The position numbers and the translations under genes were made by a program. A stretch of DNA of 64,000 bases from Ctenosaura bakeri (Eukaryota > Chordata > Lepidosauria > Squamata > Iguanidae). The notes under the pieces are model-generated. The model was not told where the DNA came from, made no database searches, and worked only from the letters and a program-made list of their open reading frames with translations. This document shows, piece after piece, positions 12,601-22,260 of this stretch (within the stretch, counting starts at the first letter, position 1; the number at the start of each line of letters is the position of its first letter). Location of the stretch: assembly GCA_948474755.1 (NCBI GenBank), contig CAOLHI010001295.1:310001-374000 (forward strand). Direction: 5' to 3'.

Positions 12601-12902
12601 TCCTTCTGCAATTTATATGCCAACCATTTTCTGGGGTTGTTAGCATTTTCGAAATGTTTTTGTTTAATTAAGTTTAACTTCTCGATTTGTAGCAGATTTT
12701 CAGCTTCCAGTTGCTTCTGTAACATCTTAATCTCCTGCTGAAGTTTCTGATTAGATGTTTCTTTGCTTAGTTTTTCCTCCTTATTTTTTATTTCTTCTAG
12801 AATAGATCGGGTTTTCATTTGTCTGGTTTTATTCTGTTCAGCAGTACATTGTATAAAATAACCCTGGAAAATGGCCTTACTGGCATCCCATACCAATCTC
12901 AT
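9606..12902 (-). pseudogene. L1 ORF2 reverse transcriptase and C-terminus, broken
   Basis: Several minus-strand frames make up the rest of ORF2. Frame 12,570-12,902 is the lysine/glutamate-rich linker. Frame 11,072-11,725 carries RT blocks FIDFAKAFDNVNW, GTQQGCPISPLLF and PYADDF; the YADD catalytic aspartates are retained. Frame 10,586-11,035 is the downstream thumb region (LSLSGRIATIKMNILPK). Frame 9,606-10,187 holds the cysteine-rich C-terminus (CWKC ... HMWWTC). Stops and frameshifts occur between blocks, for example at 10,188-10,585. A hAT MITE at 11,713-12,027 splits the RT. It is non-functional. Confidence 0.85.
11713..12027. mobile_element. hAT-type MITE, 315 bp, with perfect 8-bp TSD
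   Basis: Its ends are CAGGGCTTTCCAAAC and the inverted complement of CAGATCTTTCCAAAC, a 15-bp TIR with two mismatches. The 8-bp sequence TCTTATAT flanks it exactly at 11,705-11,712 and 12,028-12,035, the length typical of hAT transposition. The interior is AT-rich with no transposase. It sits in the RT region of the antisense L1, so it is younger than that L1. Confidence 0.9.
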
Positions 12903-12927
12903 TTTTATTCCATCAGAAATGTTCTCC

Positions 12928-13644
12928 TTAAAGTAATGTTAGAATTTCATTTGCTTTGCTAACGTATTTAGTGTTGTGTAATACAGAATCATTAAATCTC
13001 CAGCCTCTACTTCTTTTAGTTTTAAGACGTTCCAGTTGAATAGGATTATGGTCTGAAGTGAATTTAGGTAGCACTTCCACATCTTTGACTAGTTTAAATA
13101 GAGACGATGAGACCAGAAATATGTCTATTCTGGAACAAATTGAATAAAAAGTAAAACCTGGAGCTTTGCCATATTTATGACTCCATATACCCATGATTGA
13201 TAAATTTTCCAAAAAATTAAAGAAACTGTTAGGGAGTTTGCCTTGGTTATTTATAATCTGTCTATGTGATAAACAATCAATTCTCAGATTAGTCACTCCA
13301 TTCATATCTCCTAATAGAAGTACCTGTTGTTGGTTTCTCTCTTGCATATATTGTAAAATTTTCTTTTTGATAGATTTAAAGAATTTATCCTTTTTCTTAA
13401 TAGGGGTGTAAATTCCAACTATTAATACTTTAAAGTTTAGCAGATTGACTTCTACACCCACATAGTGGCCCTGTGAGTCAGAAAAGATTTCTTCTGAAGC
13501 AAATCTCAAACTGACATATAATGCAGCCCCTCTCTTCTTCTTTGAAAATGCTGATATGTAATTTTTTCCTAATTTAGGGTTTTTTAAATATTTTGAGTCC
13601 AATTCTCTAATTCTGATCCCTTGTAGGCATATCAAATCAAGCAT
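12928..13644 (-). pseudogene. L1 ORF2 endonuclease domain fragment
   Basis: This frame covers most of an APE-type (EEP fold) endonuclease, which nicks target DNA at the start of L1 insertion. Visible landmarks are LICLQG near the start (where LQE is usual, with Q-G replacing the catalytic Q-E), LLLGDMNGV in the middle, and TSDHNPIQL near the end, where SDH provides the catalytic histidine. Loss of the catalytic glutamate and the frame break before this segment indicate an inactive copy. The N-terminal strand lies beyond the first methionine in another frame. Confidence 0.85.
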
Positions 13645-13768
13645 TTTCTTTTCAAGATGATGAAATACTTTCCTTCATTTGTAGCCTGAATTAAGATACT
13701 TAACATTCCAGAATAGAAATGTAAAAGTTATGGTTGTGCTGATTAAATCAGTAACTGAATTAGTAAAA

Positions 13769-14155
13769 TCAATATGATTCTTCTTCTGCTGTCCCGTCTT
13801 CTAATTCGGAGTCTTGTAGTTCTTGTAATTCTTCTTCCTGCTCAAAGTCTTTGTCAATATCTTCATCAATGTAAAGTGTGTATGTTGATTTGGCTAAGCT
13901 TAAATCCTCTACTGTCTCAGATTGTTTTTTTGCTTGATCTCTTTCCAACTTTTCACAAAATTCTTTAGTCTTGAGAGGGGAAGTTATCTTATGATGCTTT
14001 TGGTTATATGAAAAAGAAATTCCTTCCATTCTTTCCCATTTGTAATTTATTTTATATTTCTGTAACAGTGAAGTAAGAGGTTTGTAGTCCTGTCTTTTCT
14101 TCAGTATTTGGTATGGTATATCTTTAAAAATCTTGATTTCTTTATCTTCAATCAT
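13769..14155 (-). pseudogene. L1 ORF1 C-terminal fragment
   Basis: This 128-residue frame is the C-terminal RNA-binding domain of an L1 ORF1 protein, the chaperone that coats L1 RNA. The block KIFKDIPYQILKKRQDYKPL aligns by eye with KIYKDIHPALLKKRREY in the L1 at 28,400. A WERMEGISFSYNQ block follows and matches WEKTKGISFFWNQ there. About the last 30 residues are strongly acidic (runs of D/E), a tail also present in the other copy. The coiled coil and most of the RRM are lost by 5' truncation, so the first methionine is not the true start. Confidence 0.85.
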
Positions 14156-14199
14156 TAATTTGCAGTTGAATTTTTTATATCCCCTCTCAGCCGTTTATA

Positions 14200-14260
14200 T
14201 CCCTTTCTATTTTGTATTGGTGTTTTGTTCTTCATGTATTTCATCTAGATTTTACAGACA
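14200..14260 (+). promoter_or_regulatory. Putative 3' splice acceptor upstream of OR1
   Basis: A pyrimidine-rich tract (TTTGTTCTTCATG...TTTCATCTAG) leads to TTTTACAG at about 14,250-14,257, followed by ACA and the ATG. OR genes normally join a distant non-coding exon to the single coding exon at such a site. Unit B has the same arrangement at 47,883-47,950. Homology between units begins only at about 14,193/47,883. An in-frame TAG at 14,246-14,248 also fixes the start at 14,261. Confidence 0.55.
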
Positions 14261-15214
14261 ATGTACACAGAGGCATCATGTGAAGGAGGCAACCAGAGCT
14301 ACCAGGGAGAATTCATCTTAATGGGAATGTCTGACCGGCCAAGCTTGGAAATACTGCTGTTTGCAATCATCTTGGTCTGCTATATCATGACCCTGCTGGG
14401 CAACATTACTATCATTGTGATGTCCCGGCTGGACTCCCATCTCCACACCCCCATGTACTTCTTCCTCAGCAATCTTTCTTTCCTTGATCTTTGTTTCACC
14501 ACCAGTCTTGGCCCTCACATGTTGGTGAACTTCTGGAGAAAATGCAAGATTATTACCTATGGCGCCTGTGTGGCCCAACTCTTCATTTCTCTTGCTCTTG
14601 GTTCTACAGAGTGTATTCTGTTGACTGTCATGGCCTATGATCGCTATGCTGCCATTTGCCGCCCACTGCATTACACTGTCATTATGAGCCATTCCACATG
14701 CTTCAGTATGGCTGCCGTCTCCTGGGTTAGTGGCTTCACCAACTCAGTTGTGCAGACAGTTTTGACAGTTAGGGTGCCATTATGTGGCCAGAACAGAGTG
14801 GACCATTTTTTCTGTGAGATGCCAGCCCTTCTCAGACTAGCTTGTGTTGACATCTCACTGAATGAGGCTGTAGACTTTTCTGCTTCCATTGTGTTCCTTC
14901 TGGCACCCGTAGGCCTGATCACAGTCTCCTATGCTTACATTGCATCTGCTGTGCTGAGGATCCGCTCAGCTGAGGGCAGGAGAAAGGCCTTCAATACCTG
15001 TGCCTCCCATTTGATTGTGGTCTCCCTCTTTTATGGGACAGCTATTTTCAGCTACCTCCAGTCCCCATCCAACTACTCCCGTGACCAAGGCAAAATGATG
15101 GCCCTTTTCTATACATTTGTCACCACCATGCTGAATCCACTCATCTATACCTTGAGGAACAAGGAGGTACATAGAGCTCTAAGAAGAGCAATGAAAGGGA
15201 ATCCAGCAACATAA
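14261..15214 (+). CDS. Olfactory receptor, class II (OR1), intact
   Basis: This 317-residue seven-transmembrane G-protein-coupled receptor is expected in the cilia membrane of olfactory neurons, coupling odorant binding to Golf. It has an N-glycosylation site NQS at 11-13, GN of TM1 at 47-48, PMYFFLSNLS at 64-73, the TM3 disulfide cysteine C103 with ECL2 cysteines C175/C185/C195, MAYDRYAAIC at 124-133, SY in TM5 at 223-224, KAFNTCASHL at 242-251 and NPLIYTLRN at 292-300. Length and all hallmarks are normal and there are no stops. An upstream in-frame TAG supports this start. The FLDLCFTTS and MLVNF blocks suggest a family 2/13-like receptor, but the subfamily is not assigned. An L1 ends about 65 bp upstream. 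OR2 at 47,951 is its paralog. Confidence 0.95.
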   Translation: MYTEASCEGGNQSYQGEFILMGMSDRPSLEILLFAIILVCYIMTLLGNITIIVMSRLDSHLHTPMYFFLSNLSFLDLCFTTSLGPHMLVNFWRKCKIITYGACVAQLFISLALGSTECILLTVMAYDRYAAICRPLHYTVIMSHSTCFSMAAVSWVSGFTNSVVQTVLTVRVPLCGQNRVDHFFCEMPALLRLACVDISLNEAVDFSASIVFLLAPVGLITVSYAYIASAVLRIRSAEGRRKAFNTCASHLIVVSLFYGTAIFSYLQSPSNYSRDQGKMMALFYTFVTTMLNPLIYTLRNKEVHRALRRAMKGNPAT

Positions 15215-16998
15215 GCCCAATGGCTTCTGACTTAAGTCTGCAGATTACTAATGTCTTCTAAGAAGAACTCCTCACGAATCACTTCTAGGGGGCTTTTCAT
15301 TGTAGCTTCCTTTTTCTTTTTTTATTATAAAAGTAAAGCAGACACAGACACAATGTGGAATACACAATAATACACCTAAAACATATATCATTAAACTAAG
15401 TCACATGGATTAATGTCCAAATTATATCTTGTTCTCAAGGAATCAGTAAAAAGAGAAGGCTCTTTGTGAAGTGGACGAAGAAAATAGCTGCAGGTGATCA
15501 GACAGCAAGAAGAAGAAAATCTTTCTGCACAGGCAACTGTTTAAAGCATCCCTCCCAGAGTGCCTTGACCAGATATTTGTGAAATGTGTGGCATGGAGCT
15601 GATAACCTTCTCCAGTCTTTCAGAGTGATGAGAAAGTGCAACTGAACAAAGAAAGGACTGTTATATGCACAGTGTACATGAACAGGATTCTAGCCACAGG
15701 GTCTTTGAGATCTCATAAATGCAAGGAGATTGCCCCCAAAATAGAGATGGGCAAAACCATCAAATCTGTTTCCACAGACTTCTTACTTGGCTTGCATCTA
15801 AGTCTGTCCTGTGCCTGGGTTTTTAACATTTTATTTCATGTGTGTGTGTTTATAATTTTTTTGAAATAAAAAAAAAACCAACAACCCACAAAACCTCTAT
15901 GTGCATTTTCTCATGTACTTTTTGAATGGATGTATGCATGGGTGTATTTATATGGATACATTGCACATTTTTCAATTGTCTCCTAATGAATATTTTTTTC
16001 CTTCTTTCATAGAATGCCTTCTGGTCCAGGGATGTATGAATTTCTGATTAGAAACTGCATCAAGTTCCATGGTCAGTCAGGAGGCTGTAGTATCAGGCAG
16101 ATTTTTTTAAAAAAACAAACAAACAATAATTGCAGGGTTAGCTGTGTTGGCTGTAAACCAACCAACCCTCCTCACCCAAAACTCCATCAGAATCTCTCCT
16201 GCAGAATTACTTTTGGAAGAGGCCACTAAAAAAGGGTAAATACATCACACTAGTTTTTAAGTTTCACAGGCTTCTTCGTCAGGCAGAAACATTGTGGTCC
16301 CAGCCTGGATGTTACATGATGTGTGTGTAGATGAAAACTCCTCCCTGCTTCCCCAGCCATAAGCTGAGTGGGAACAAAGGCGATAAAAAAGAGTCAGTAG
16401 AATGGAGAGCCAGTACTGTGTAGTGGTTTAGGCGATTCAGAGTATCTTTCAATTGCGGTGCATTGTGTTTTTATCATTTTAATAGACTTTTAAATCTGTT
16501 TTAATGTTTTTAACATGACTTTTTTAAATGCAATATCCATTGTTTTAAGCGTCCTTTGTTCTAATTCATTTTATGAACCACCATGGGTCTCATTTTGGAA
16601 AAAAGACAGGATATTAAGCAAAGCAAACCAACAAACAGTTTGGCTTCTTCATCTGATGAAACGAATTGTTCACATGGCCCAAGAGCTGTGGCAATGGTTC
16701 CTGTCCCACACTCCATTTGTGCATGGAGCCTGTCACTGAGTGTAAACTTGCCTCAGTGGACTTTACTGCAAAATGTCAGAGTGGGAATTGTTAGTCCATT
16801 AGGGGACTCCCAGCTTTCTAATCTTGAAAGACTTTGGTGCTCAGAGTTACTCCTAGGCAACTTTCAGGAAGGGAAGACTGTTGGGTTGCCAGGTAGTCCA
16901 AGACTGGGCCTAGAGATTTCAGAGCCAAAACCTGAGACCAGTGGATGGTTCCTGGTGCATCACAAGGTGCATTGAACATCAACCCAGTTGCTCAGAGT
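15215..16998. other. OR1 3' flank, non-coding
   Basis: No gene supported. Positions 15,215-15,560 match 48,905-49,230, 15,560-15,860 match 50,125-50,420, and 15,890-16,420 match 51,085-51,650 in unit B. A candidate poly(A) signal AATAAA lies at 15,865-15,870. The OR2-type signal is degraded at the equivalent near position. Positions 16,420-16,998 hold nothing I recognise. Confidence 0.55.
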
Positions 16999-17811
16999 AT
17001 TCATTTAGAATCATACAGCTGAAAGAGACCAAAGGGCCATCCAGTCCAACCACCTGCCATGCAAGAATACACCATCAAAGCATTCCTGACAGATAGCCAT
17101 CCAACCTCTATTTGAAAATCTTAAAGAAGGATTTAAGACAGAAGGACTCTGTCAAAATGCAATTACTATCAGGAAGTTCTTCCTAATGTTTAGATGGAAT
17201 CTCTTTCCCTGAAGTTTGAAGCCATTGCTCTGTATCCTAGCCTCTGAAGCAGCAGAAAACAGACTTGCTCCATCTTCCATATGACATCCCTTCAAATATT
17301 TAAACGTGGTTATTGTGTCACTTCTTAACCTTTCACATTCCAGCTTGTCAATATCCTTCTTGAATTTTGGTGCCAAGAAGTAGACACAGTATTCCAGATG
17401 TATTCCAATACACTCTTATTGATACAGCCTAGAATTGCATTGGCTTTTTTAGCTGCCACCTCACACTGCTGGCTCATATTTAGCTTGTTGTCTACTAAGA
17501 TTCCTAGATCCCTTTCACGTAGACTGTGGTCAAGTTAGGTGTCACCCATCCTGTTTTTTTTCCTGCCCAAATGTAGCACCTTACATTTCTCCCTGCTGAA
17601 ATTCATATTGTCAGTTTTGACCCAGCTCTCTAATCTGTTAAATTCATTTTGAATTCTGATCTTGTCCTCTGTGGTGTTAGCTAACCTTCCTAATTTTGTG
17701 TCACGTGCAAGTTTGATAAGAATGCCCTCTATTCTCTCATCCAAATAATTGATAAAGAAATTGAATAGCACTGGACCCAGGACAGAACCCTGTGGCACCG
17801 CACTAGTAACT
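16999..17811 (-). mobile_element. CR1 LINE 3' fragment, antisense, degenerate
   Basis: Minus-strand reading gives the C-terminal RT region of a CR1: PQGSVLGPVLFNFFINYLDE near 17,798, then an eroded catalytic region (KLARDTKLG where FADDT is usual) and FSREKCKVLHLGRK. The CR1 3' end is at about 17,000, with the GGGCCATCCAGTCCAACC motif on the + strand. Frames 17,535-17,798 and 17,152-17,376 are pieces of one ORF broken by deletions. The mutated catalytic block shows it is dead. A second CR1 piece in the same orientation lies at 18,893-19,310 and may or may not be the same insertion. Confidence 0.85.
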
Positions 17812-18459
17812 TTTTGTCTCTGTTTAATTTATGTATTTTTAAAAATTCTGATAAATGAAAACACATATCTACATATATTTCAAAGCAATACTCTGCCTGC
17901 TGGGATTCTTCCCCCTCATCACAAAGGTGGGAGAAGAAGGCCAACCCTGAGACTCAGGGTCAGTTCCTGAGACCAAGAAATCCTAATCATGAGGTGGGGA
18001 GTTCCTCTTGCTCAACACCACCTTCCTTGCTCCTTATGGATCAGTGCTGCATGCAGAACAACACCAGAGGAGACTAAGGTCATGCACGAGCAAGGCTTGC
18101 TGCCTTTTTAATCCTGGTTTGCAACTACTTAACAGCTGCAAACAGTGTTACTCACAAATAAGCAGCAGTGTCAAAAATCTCCAGTCCCCCAAATCTCCTA
18201 CTTAAAAAACATGGAGAGTTACTGTAATAGAAAATGCAGTGTGTGGAGGTATGTTTTCATCTGAGTCCACCACTGTCATTACACCCTTGCTGATGGAGCT
18301 AGCAAGATTCTGGCCATTCAGTCCACATTGTAAAGTTCTGCTGAGCAGCTCCAGTGAATATATATGGTTGGGTTTGAGAACTATCATCACATTCCCTTGC
18401 TTTCCACACATCCAGAAACTGGGCAAGCTACTTCTTTGGACTACAACTCCCAAAATAAC
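17812..18459. other. Non-coding, between two CR1 pieces
   Basis: No gene seen. Positions 18,360-18,445 match 51,750-51,835 in unit B (CCCTTGCTTTCCACACATCC), so this is unit sequence rather than CR1. A phrase near 18,435, GGACTACAACTCCCAAAAT, looks like the end of a MITE. Confidence 0.45.
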
Positions 18460-18655
18460 ATTGTGAAAGGTCTGGCTACAAATAAAGCAGAAATATTATA
18501 CAAAACTCCCAGTATGGACTTCACCACAAGAAGCATATAAAATTGCTCCAACAAAACAAGGAAATTTATTAACATATCAAGATATACTGAAATGGGAAGG
18601 GGATAAACCAAGAATGTGTACAGTAGAAGAATTAAAGGCTGATGGTCAGGAGTTA
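18460..18655 (+). mobile_element. L1 ORF2 C-terminal fragment
   Basis: A sense-strand frame reads KYYTKLPVWTSPQEAYK and LLTYQDILKWEGDKPR. It aligns with KLYTKLPYWTLPHEAF and WVTYKDILKK of the L1 ORF2 at 32,480-32,590. It is about 200 bp long and ends against the SINE at 18,662. It is too short to place in a subfamily. Confidence 0.7.
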
Positions 18656-18661
18656 AACCAG

Positions 18662-18896
18662 GAGCTCTGGTGGCGCAGTGGTTAAATGCCAGTACTGCAA
18701 GCCACAAGGTTGTGAGTTCAATCCTGCTGGGCTCCAAGGTTGACTCAGCCTTCCATCCTTTTGCAGGTTGGAAAAATGAGCACCCAGCTTGTTGGGGGCA
18801 TGTATAGAAATGTTTCAAAATACATGCTATTTGTAAGTTGTTTGCCACCTCAATCCATATGGAGAGGCGGGATACAAATAAATAATTTAAAAAAAA
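18662..18896 (+). mobile_element. tRNA-derived SINE (same family as 8,233)
   Basis: It starts CTCTGGTGGCGCAGTGG with A-box TGGCGCAGTGG, a B-box-like GAGTTCAATCC (one change from the consensus) and the same body and GGAGAGGCGGGATACAAATAAA tail as the copy at 8,233-8,464. The short A-rich tail ends at about 18,896. Confidence 0.85.
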
Positions 18897-19310
18897 CTGG
18901 TTCCCATGGCGAATGGAAAAGAGTTTGATCTGCTCTAGAATCTTTCCAAGTATTGATGTCAGACTGACTGGACGATAATTATTGGGTCCTCTTTTTATCC
19001 CTATTTTGAAGATGGGGACAACATTTACCCTCCTCCAGTCTTTTGGGACTTCTGTTTTCCAAGAATTCTCAAAGGTTATCACCAGTGGTTCTGAAATTAC
19101 TTCTGCCAGTTCTTTTAATACCTTTGGATGTTGTTCATCTGGCCCTAGAGACTTAAATTCATTTAGAGTAGACTGGTATTCCTGTACTACTTCTCTACCT
19201 AGTCTGTGCTGCATTTCCCCCTCTTCCCTACCTGCACCGCCCAAGTTTAGTACTTTTTTCCTTTTGGGAGAAAACTGAGGCAAAGAAGGTGTTGAGTAGT
19301 TCTGCTTTTT
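18893..19310 (-). mobile_element. CR1 LINE 5' RT fragment, antisense
   Basis: Minus-strand frame with CR1 blocks in order: SLGPDEQHPKVLKELAEVI, ITFENSWKTEVPKDWRR, VVPIFKIG and NYRPVSLTSILGKILEQI. These are the region before and at RT motif 1. The frame is open here, but the domain stops abruptly at about 18,893 where the SINE and unit sequence begin. The motifs that should follow are not adjacent. It is probably a truncated copy, or the 5' part of the piece at 16,999-17,811. Confidence 0.85.
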
Positions 19311-19740
19311 CTCTTCCTCCCCGTTGGGGATGGACACCATCACATTTGTAAAGGTGAGCCAATTCTGGCCAAATCTCCGAGTGGGCAATAGGATTCCCCC
19401 AATTCGAGGAAGATTGCAGATAATGTCCCTGTTAGCCTGTCAACATGCTGCATTGATCTCCAAATTGGTGTGAGCGCCCTGCCGAACCCAACTTGGTAAC
19501 ACCTTTGTCCATAGGATGCAAACATTAGGGAGTAAGCACTATTTGATGTGGAGGTCTGCCAGCACCATGGCGATGAGCTGGAGTCTGGGGATCTTTACCA
19601 AGTCATTATCACCAAGATGAAGCAGGATGACAATAGTTGGAGGTTTTGTTGCAGCAAACTCAATGATCCTAGGAGCAGGGCTCTTATAGCATTCTACTTA
19701 CCAACCTAACCAGAAAACAATATTATGAACTGGTATCCAC
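19310..19740 (-). mobile_element. Possible SGNH-hydrolase fragment of a DIRS/Ngaro-type element
   Basis: Minus-strand translation gives a conceptual stretch with IVILLHLGDNDL (HLGDNDL at 19,599-19,619), LIAMVLADL, an ANRDI block and [11 protein letters not shown]. The HLGxNDL block, followed by a W-rich strand, is the pattern of SGNH hydrolase domains carried by some tyrosine-recombinase (DIRS/Ngaro) retrotransposons of vertebrates. The frame shifts and no recombinase is visible. The identification is from motif memory only. Confidence 0.4.
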
Positions 19741-20679
19741 AGAGAAATAGACAAAGATGTTTAAGAAAACAGGGACAAGTAAAAAGGTGTGGATGAGTGG
19801 CCTGAGGGCCCATTCCCAAGGCAAGCGGCAAGGTGTTGACTAGCTGGAGTCCTTATATAGGGCCAGAAAGCTCTGGACTGCTAGCATCCCACTCTATGGA
19901 TAGTGACACTGGCTAGATCATGAACAGCAACAGCCATAGCCACCCAAATGCAAAAGAAATGAGTAGAAAGTGTTGGGGAGGGAGGTTGACCACTGAAATG
20001 ACCTGTCTGAGGACAACTGTGAGCTAATACTGCATAAGACCATGGCCTGAAGTGTATAAAAACAACAGAGCAGGCGAGCTAGGCCCCAAATAGTCAAGCA
20101 AGGACTGAACAGGGCAAATATGTCCCACTGGAGCCCTGGCTAAGGCAAAAATCTGCTCCTTACTGTGCCAATCTGTCTCGGAGTACCTAAAGTAGGTATG
20201 TAGGGTGTGTGGAGAAAAAAATGGATTTCAGATAAAAGAAGGGAGTGCTCAGAAATATCATACTTGTACATAGAGTAAGGATAAGAGGACGGCATGTTCC
20301 ACTTCTATGTGCCAAGGTTGCTGCCCAGTTGTGCTAACTGGATCGACATAGCTCTGATGCATTAGTGATGCCCTCTGCACAAGTGATTCCACCACAGGCT
20401 AGCAACCAACTGCCCACTGGTGGTAGTGAAAGATTGGAATCCTCTCCGCTGCAATGCAGGAGTGGGTGCAGCAGGCAGTTGTGATTTTTGTGGTTGACTC
20501 TTTTGCCTGATTCCAGATCTGTGAGCAGGAGAGCAGAAGAAGAAGGTGTGTGTGTGGGGGGGGTAAAATAAAAGGACAAAAAAAAAAAAGGAAAATAGCA
20601 AAAAGTAAACAAAAGAACAAGAGGAACAGGTGGAGTGCAGGGGAGGTGAAAAGAGAGGGGAGTAGAGGTGAGAAAAAAA

Positions 20680-20680
<1 letters not shown>
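19741..20680. other. Non-coding, start of tail A
   Basis: No gene supported. From about 20,150 the sequence matches 54,205 onwards in unit B (GGAGTACCTA...GTGTGGAGAAAAA), but B lacks about 300 bp of this stretch. Long ORFs read opposite the GAAA tract (20,334-20,984) are low-complexity artefacts. Confidence 0.5.

Positions 20681-20738
<58 letters not shown>
20681..20738. repeat. (GAAA)n microsatellite
   Basis: About 14 AAAG/GAAA units. The paralogous site in unit B (54,329-54,390) is also a (GAAA)n tract, so the microsatellite predates the A/B duplication. Confidence 0.97.
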
Positions 20739-21462
20739 GTAAATATAAATAAAAGTGATAAATGTAAAGAAATAAGGGAGAAAAGAAGAAGAAAGAGATG
20801 CTTTTGTGATATCTTGAAGGCCTGAGTAGGCCATGTGGTGGGAAGGTGAGGAAAAAACAACCTGAAGCCAAGTGACCTGCTTGTGCAATGGTTCAACCAG
20901 CAATCGCTGACTGGACCAACTCTGGTCTGAAATCTTATATCTAAAATCTCTCAAGATCAAGCACAAAATCACACTGGATTCCATTCCAAGACTTATGAAG
21001 GCCAGACCGTCTTGAGATTTGGTTCAATCTTCTCCAAGCCTCTGCTCAAAGCAAACCAAGTCCAGTGCTCGGTTCCCTGACAGGTGCTTGGGGCAATCCC
21101 ACTACCCCTCACGATGGCCGGCCAGCTGGGAAAAAGCAAGGCAACACCTCTGGCCAAGGAGTGGATTTTAATAAGTAGTAAAAACTGGAAGTCCCACCTG
21201 TAGATGGGACATCCTGGGAGGATTATGTAACCCCTCTATGAACACATAACACTCTTGTGGACCAGAAGGAAGACATTCTCATGGACCCAAAGGCATTTGA
21301 GATAGGGGAAGATGACCGCATAGCCAGATGTATGTTTACTTAACTTCATCATTACTTTAAAACTTCTGAGCCACAGAATCCAATAGAAGTGATGCTAACC
21401 AACTGATAATTTTACTTTCCTCTTTGGGAAATTGAACAGTAGCACTTTCTTAATTAATACCA

Positions 21463-21463
21463 A

Positions 21464-21518
<55 letters not shown>
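21463..21518. repeat. (GAAA)n microsatellite, expanded only in unit A
   Basis: About 14 units. The equivalent site in unit B (about 55,768) has only a short AGAGAAAAAGAGG seed, so this tract expanded after duplication or contracted in B. Confidence 0.95.
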
Positions 21519-21777
21519 GAAGGAAAAAAAAAAGAGGTGGAGCATGATAAACAAGTTAGCCTGCCTTGGTGCTCGGAGGAATTACATTCTTGAGGCTGGA
21601 ACCTGAAGCAACCTTTGTTTCTTCTAAAATCTTCACTCATGAAACAATCAATTAGCTAAATGATCACAGAGAGGTACTTTTGTTTAGATGACCAAAGCTG
21701 TATTTTCAGACACAGAATCCAATAGTAAAGATGCCTGACCTGTTAATCAGGGACACTGCTGCACTAATACAAACATA

Positions 21778-22260
21778 GGCCCTTTTCACACGCTGGCGGG
21801 GAAACGGGCTGCTCCACGCGGAAACGGGGCTTACCTTTATTCCGTTGCTGCGTGGAGCAGCCTGTTTCACCACTCCACACTCAGCGGCGTCCGCAGCATC
21901 CACTGCGTCCGGCAGCACCCAAAATAGCAGTTTTCGACTGACAGAGGCTCTCTGCCAGTCGGAGAAGCTCACCAGCCAGAAATCCCACCCCCCGCGCAGT
22001 CTGCAGGCACGCCCTTGCGCACGCCTGCAGATCCATACCGGAGCTGCGATGGGGCTGGACGGGGCTGCACGCCCCGTGCCTTTTAAAAACCACAAAACAA
22101 GTGGTTTTCCAAAAGCATGGGCGGCGTCTCTTCTGGTCGCCCCTGAGTGGATTGGGGTGTGGATTTACTCTAAAGTAATCCACCCCAATCCACGTTACCA
22201 TGTAGACGACCTCCGCGGAGGTTGCTCTACACCGTTTTTTAACCCCATGTGAAAAGGGCC
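21778..22260. mobile_element. Non-autonomous DNA transposon with GGCCCTTTTCACA inverted termini
   Basis: This 483-bp element starts GGCCCTTTTCACAC and ends TGTGAAAAGGGCC. Its interior is markedly GC/CpG-rich, with an inner inverted motif (GCTGCTCCACGCGG/GCGTGGAGCAGCC). Units B (about 56,290) and C (about 63,100) have the uninterrupted site. ATA occurs on both sides (21,775-21,777 and 22,263-22,265), which may be a 3-bp duplication with two stray bases. No transposase. It resembles the element at 3,295-3,794 in length, end motif and composition. Confidence 0.78.

Larger units (their letters stand above)
9600..14192 (-). mobile_element. L1 LINE, 5'-truncated, antisense, ORFs broken
   Basis: This L1-clade retrotransposon is read on the minus strand. 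From its 5' side it has an ORF1 C-terminal domain (13,769-14,155), an ORF2 endonuclease (12,928-13,644), a linker (12,570-12,902), reverse transcriptase (about 12,480 down to 11,072, interrupted by a hAT MITE) and the ORF2 C-terminus (9,606-11,035). The 5' end is truncated inside ORF1 at about 14,192, only about 65 bp upstream of the OR1 start codon. The 3' boundary is unclear and no poly-A-derived T run or TSD is certain. It differs in sequence from the L1 at 25,990-34,253, so at least two lineages are present. Confidence 0.9.

Noticed and set aside
18441..19388. 315-codon minus-strand ORF as one gene
   Set aside because: It is a mosaic of SINE, CR1 RT and possible hydrolase sequence joined by chance, with no single homologous protein.
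20681..20738. CRISPR-like regular repeat
   Set aside because: A tetranucleotide microsatellite with no spacers in a vertebrate genome.
20334..20984. 216-, 169- and 165-codon ORFs on the minus strand
   Set aside because: They are open because of the (GAAA)n tract and its T-rich complement; Phe/Leu/Ser low complexity with no domain.
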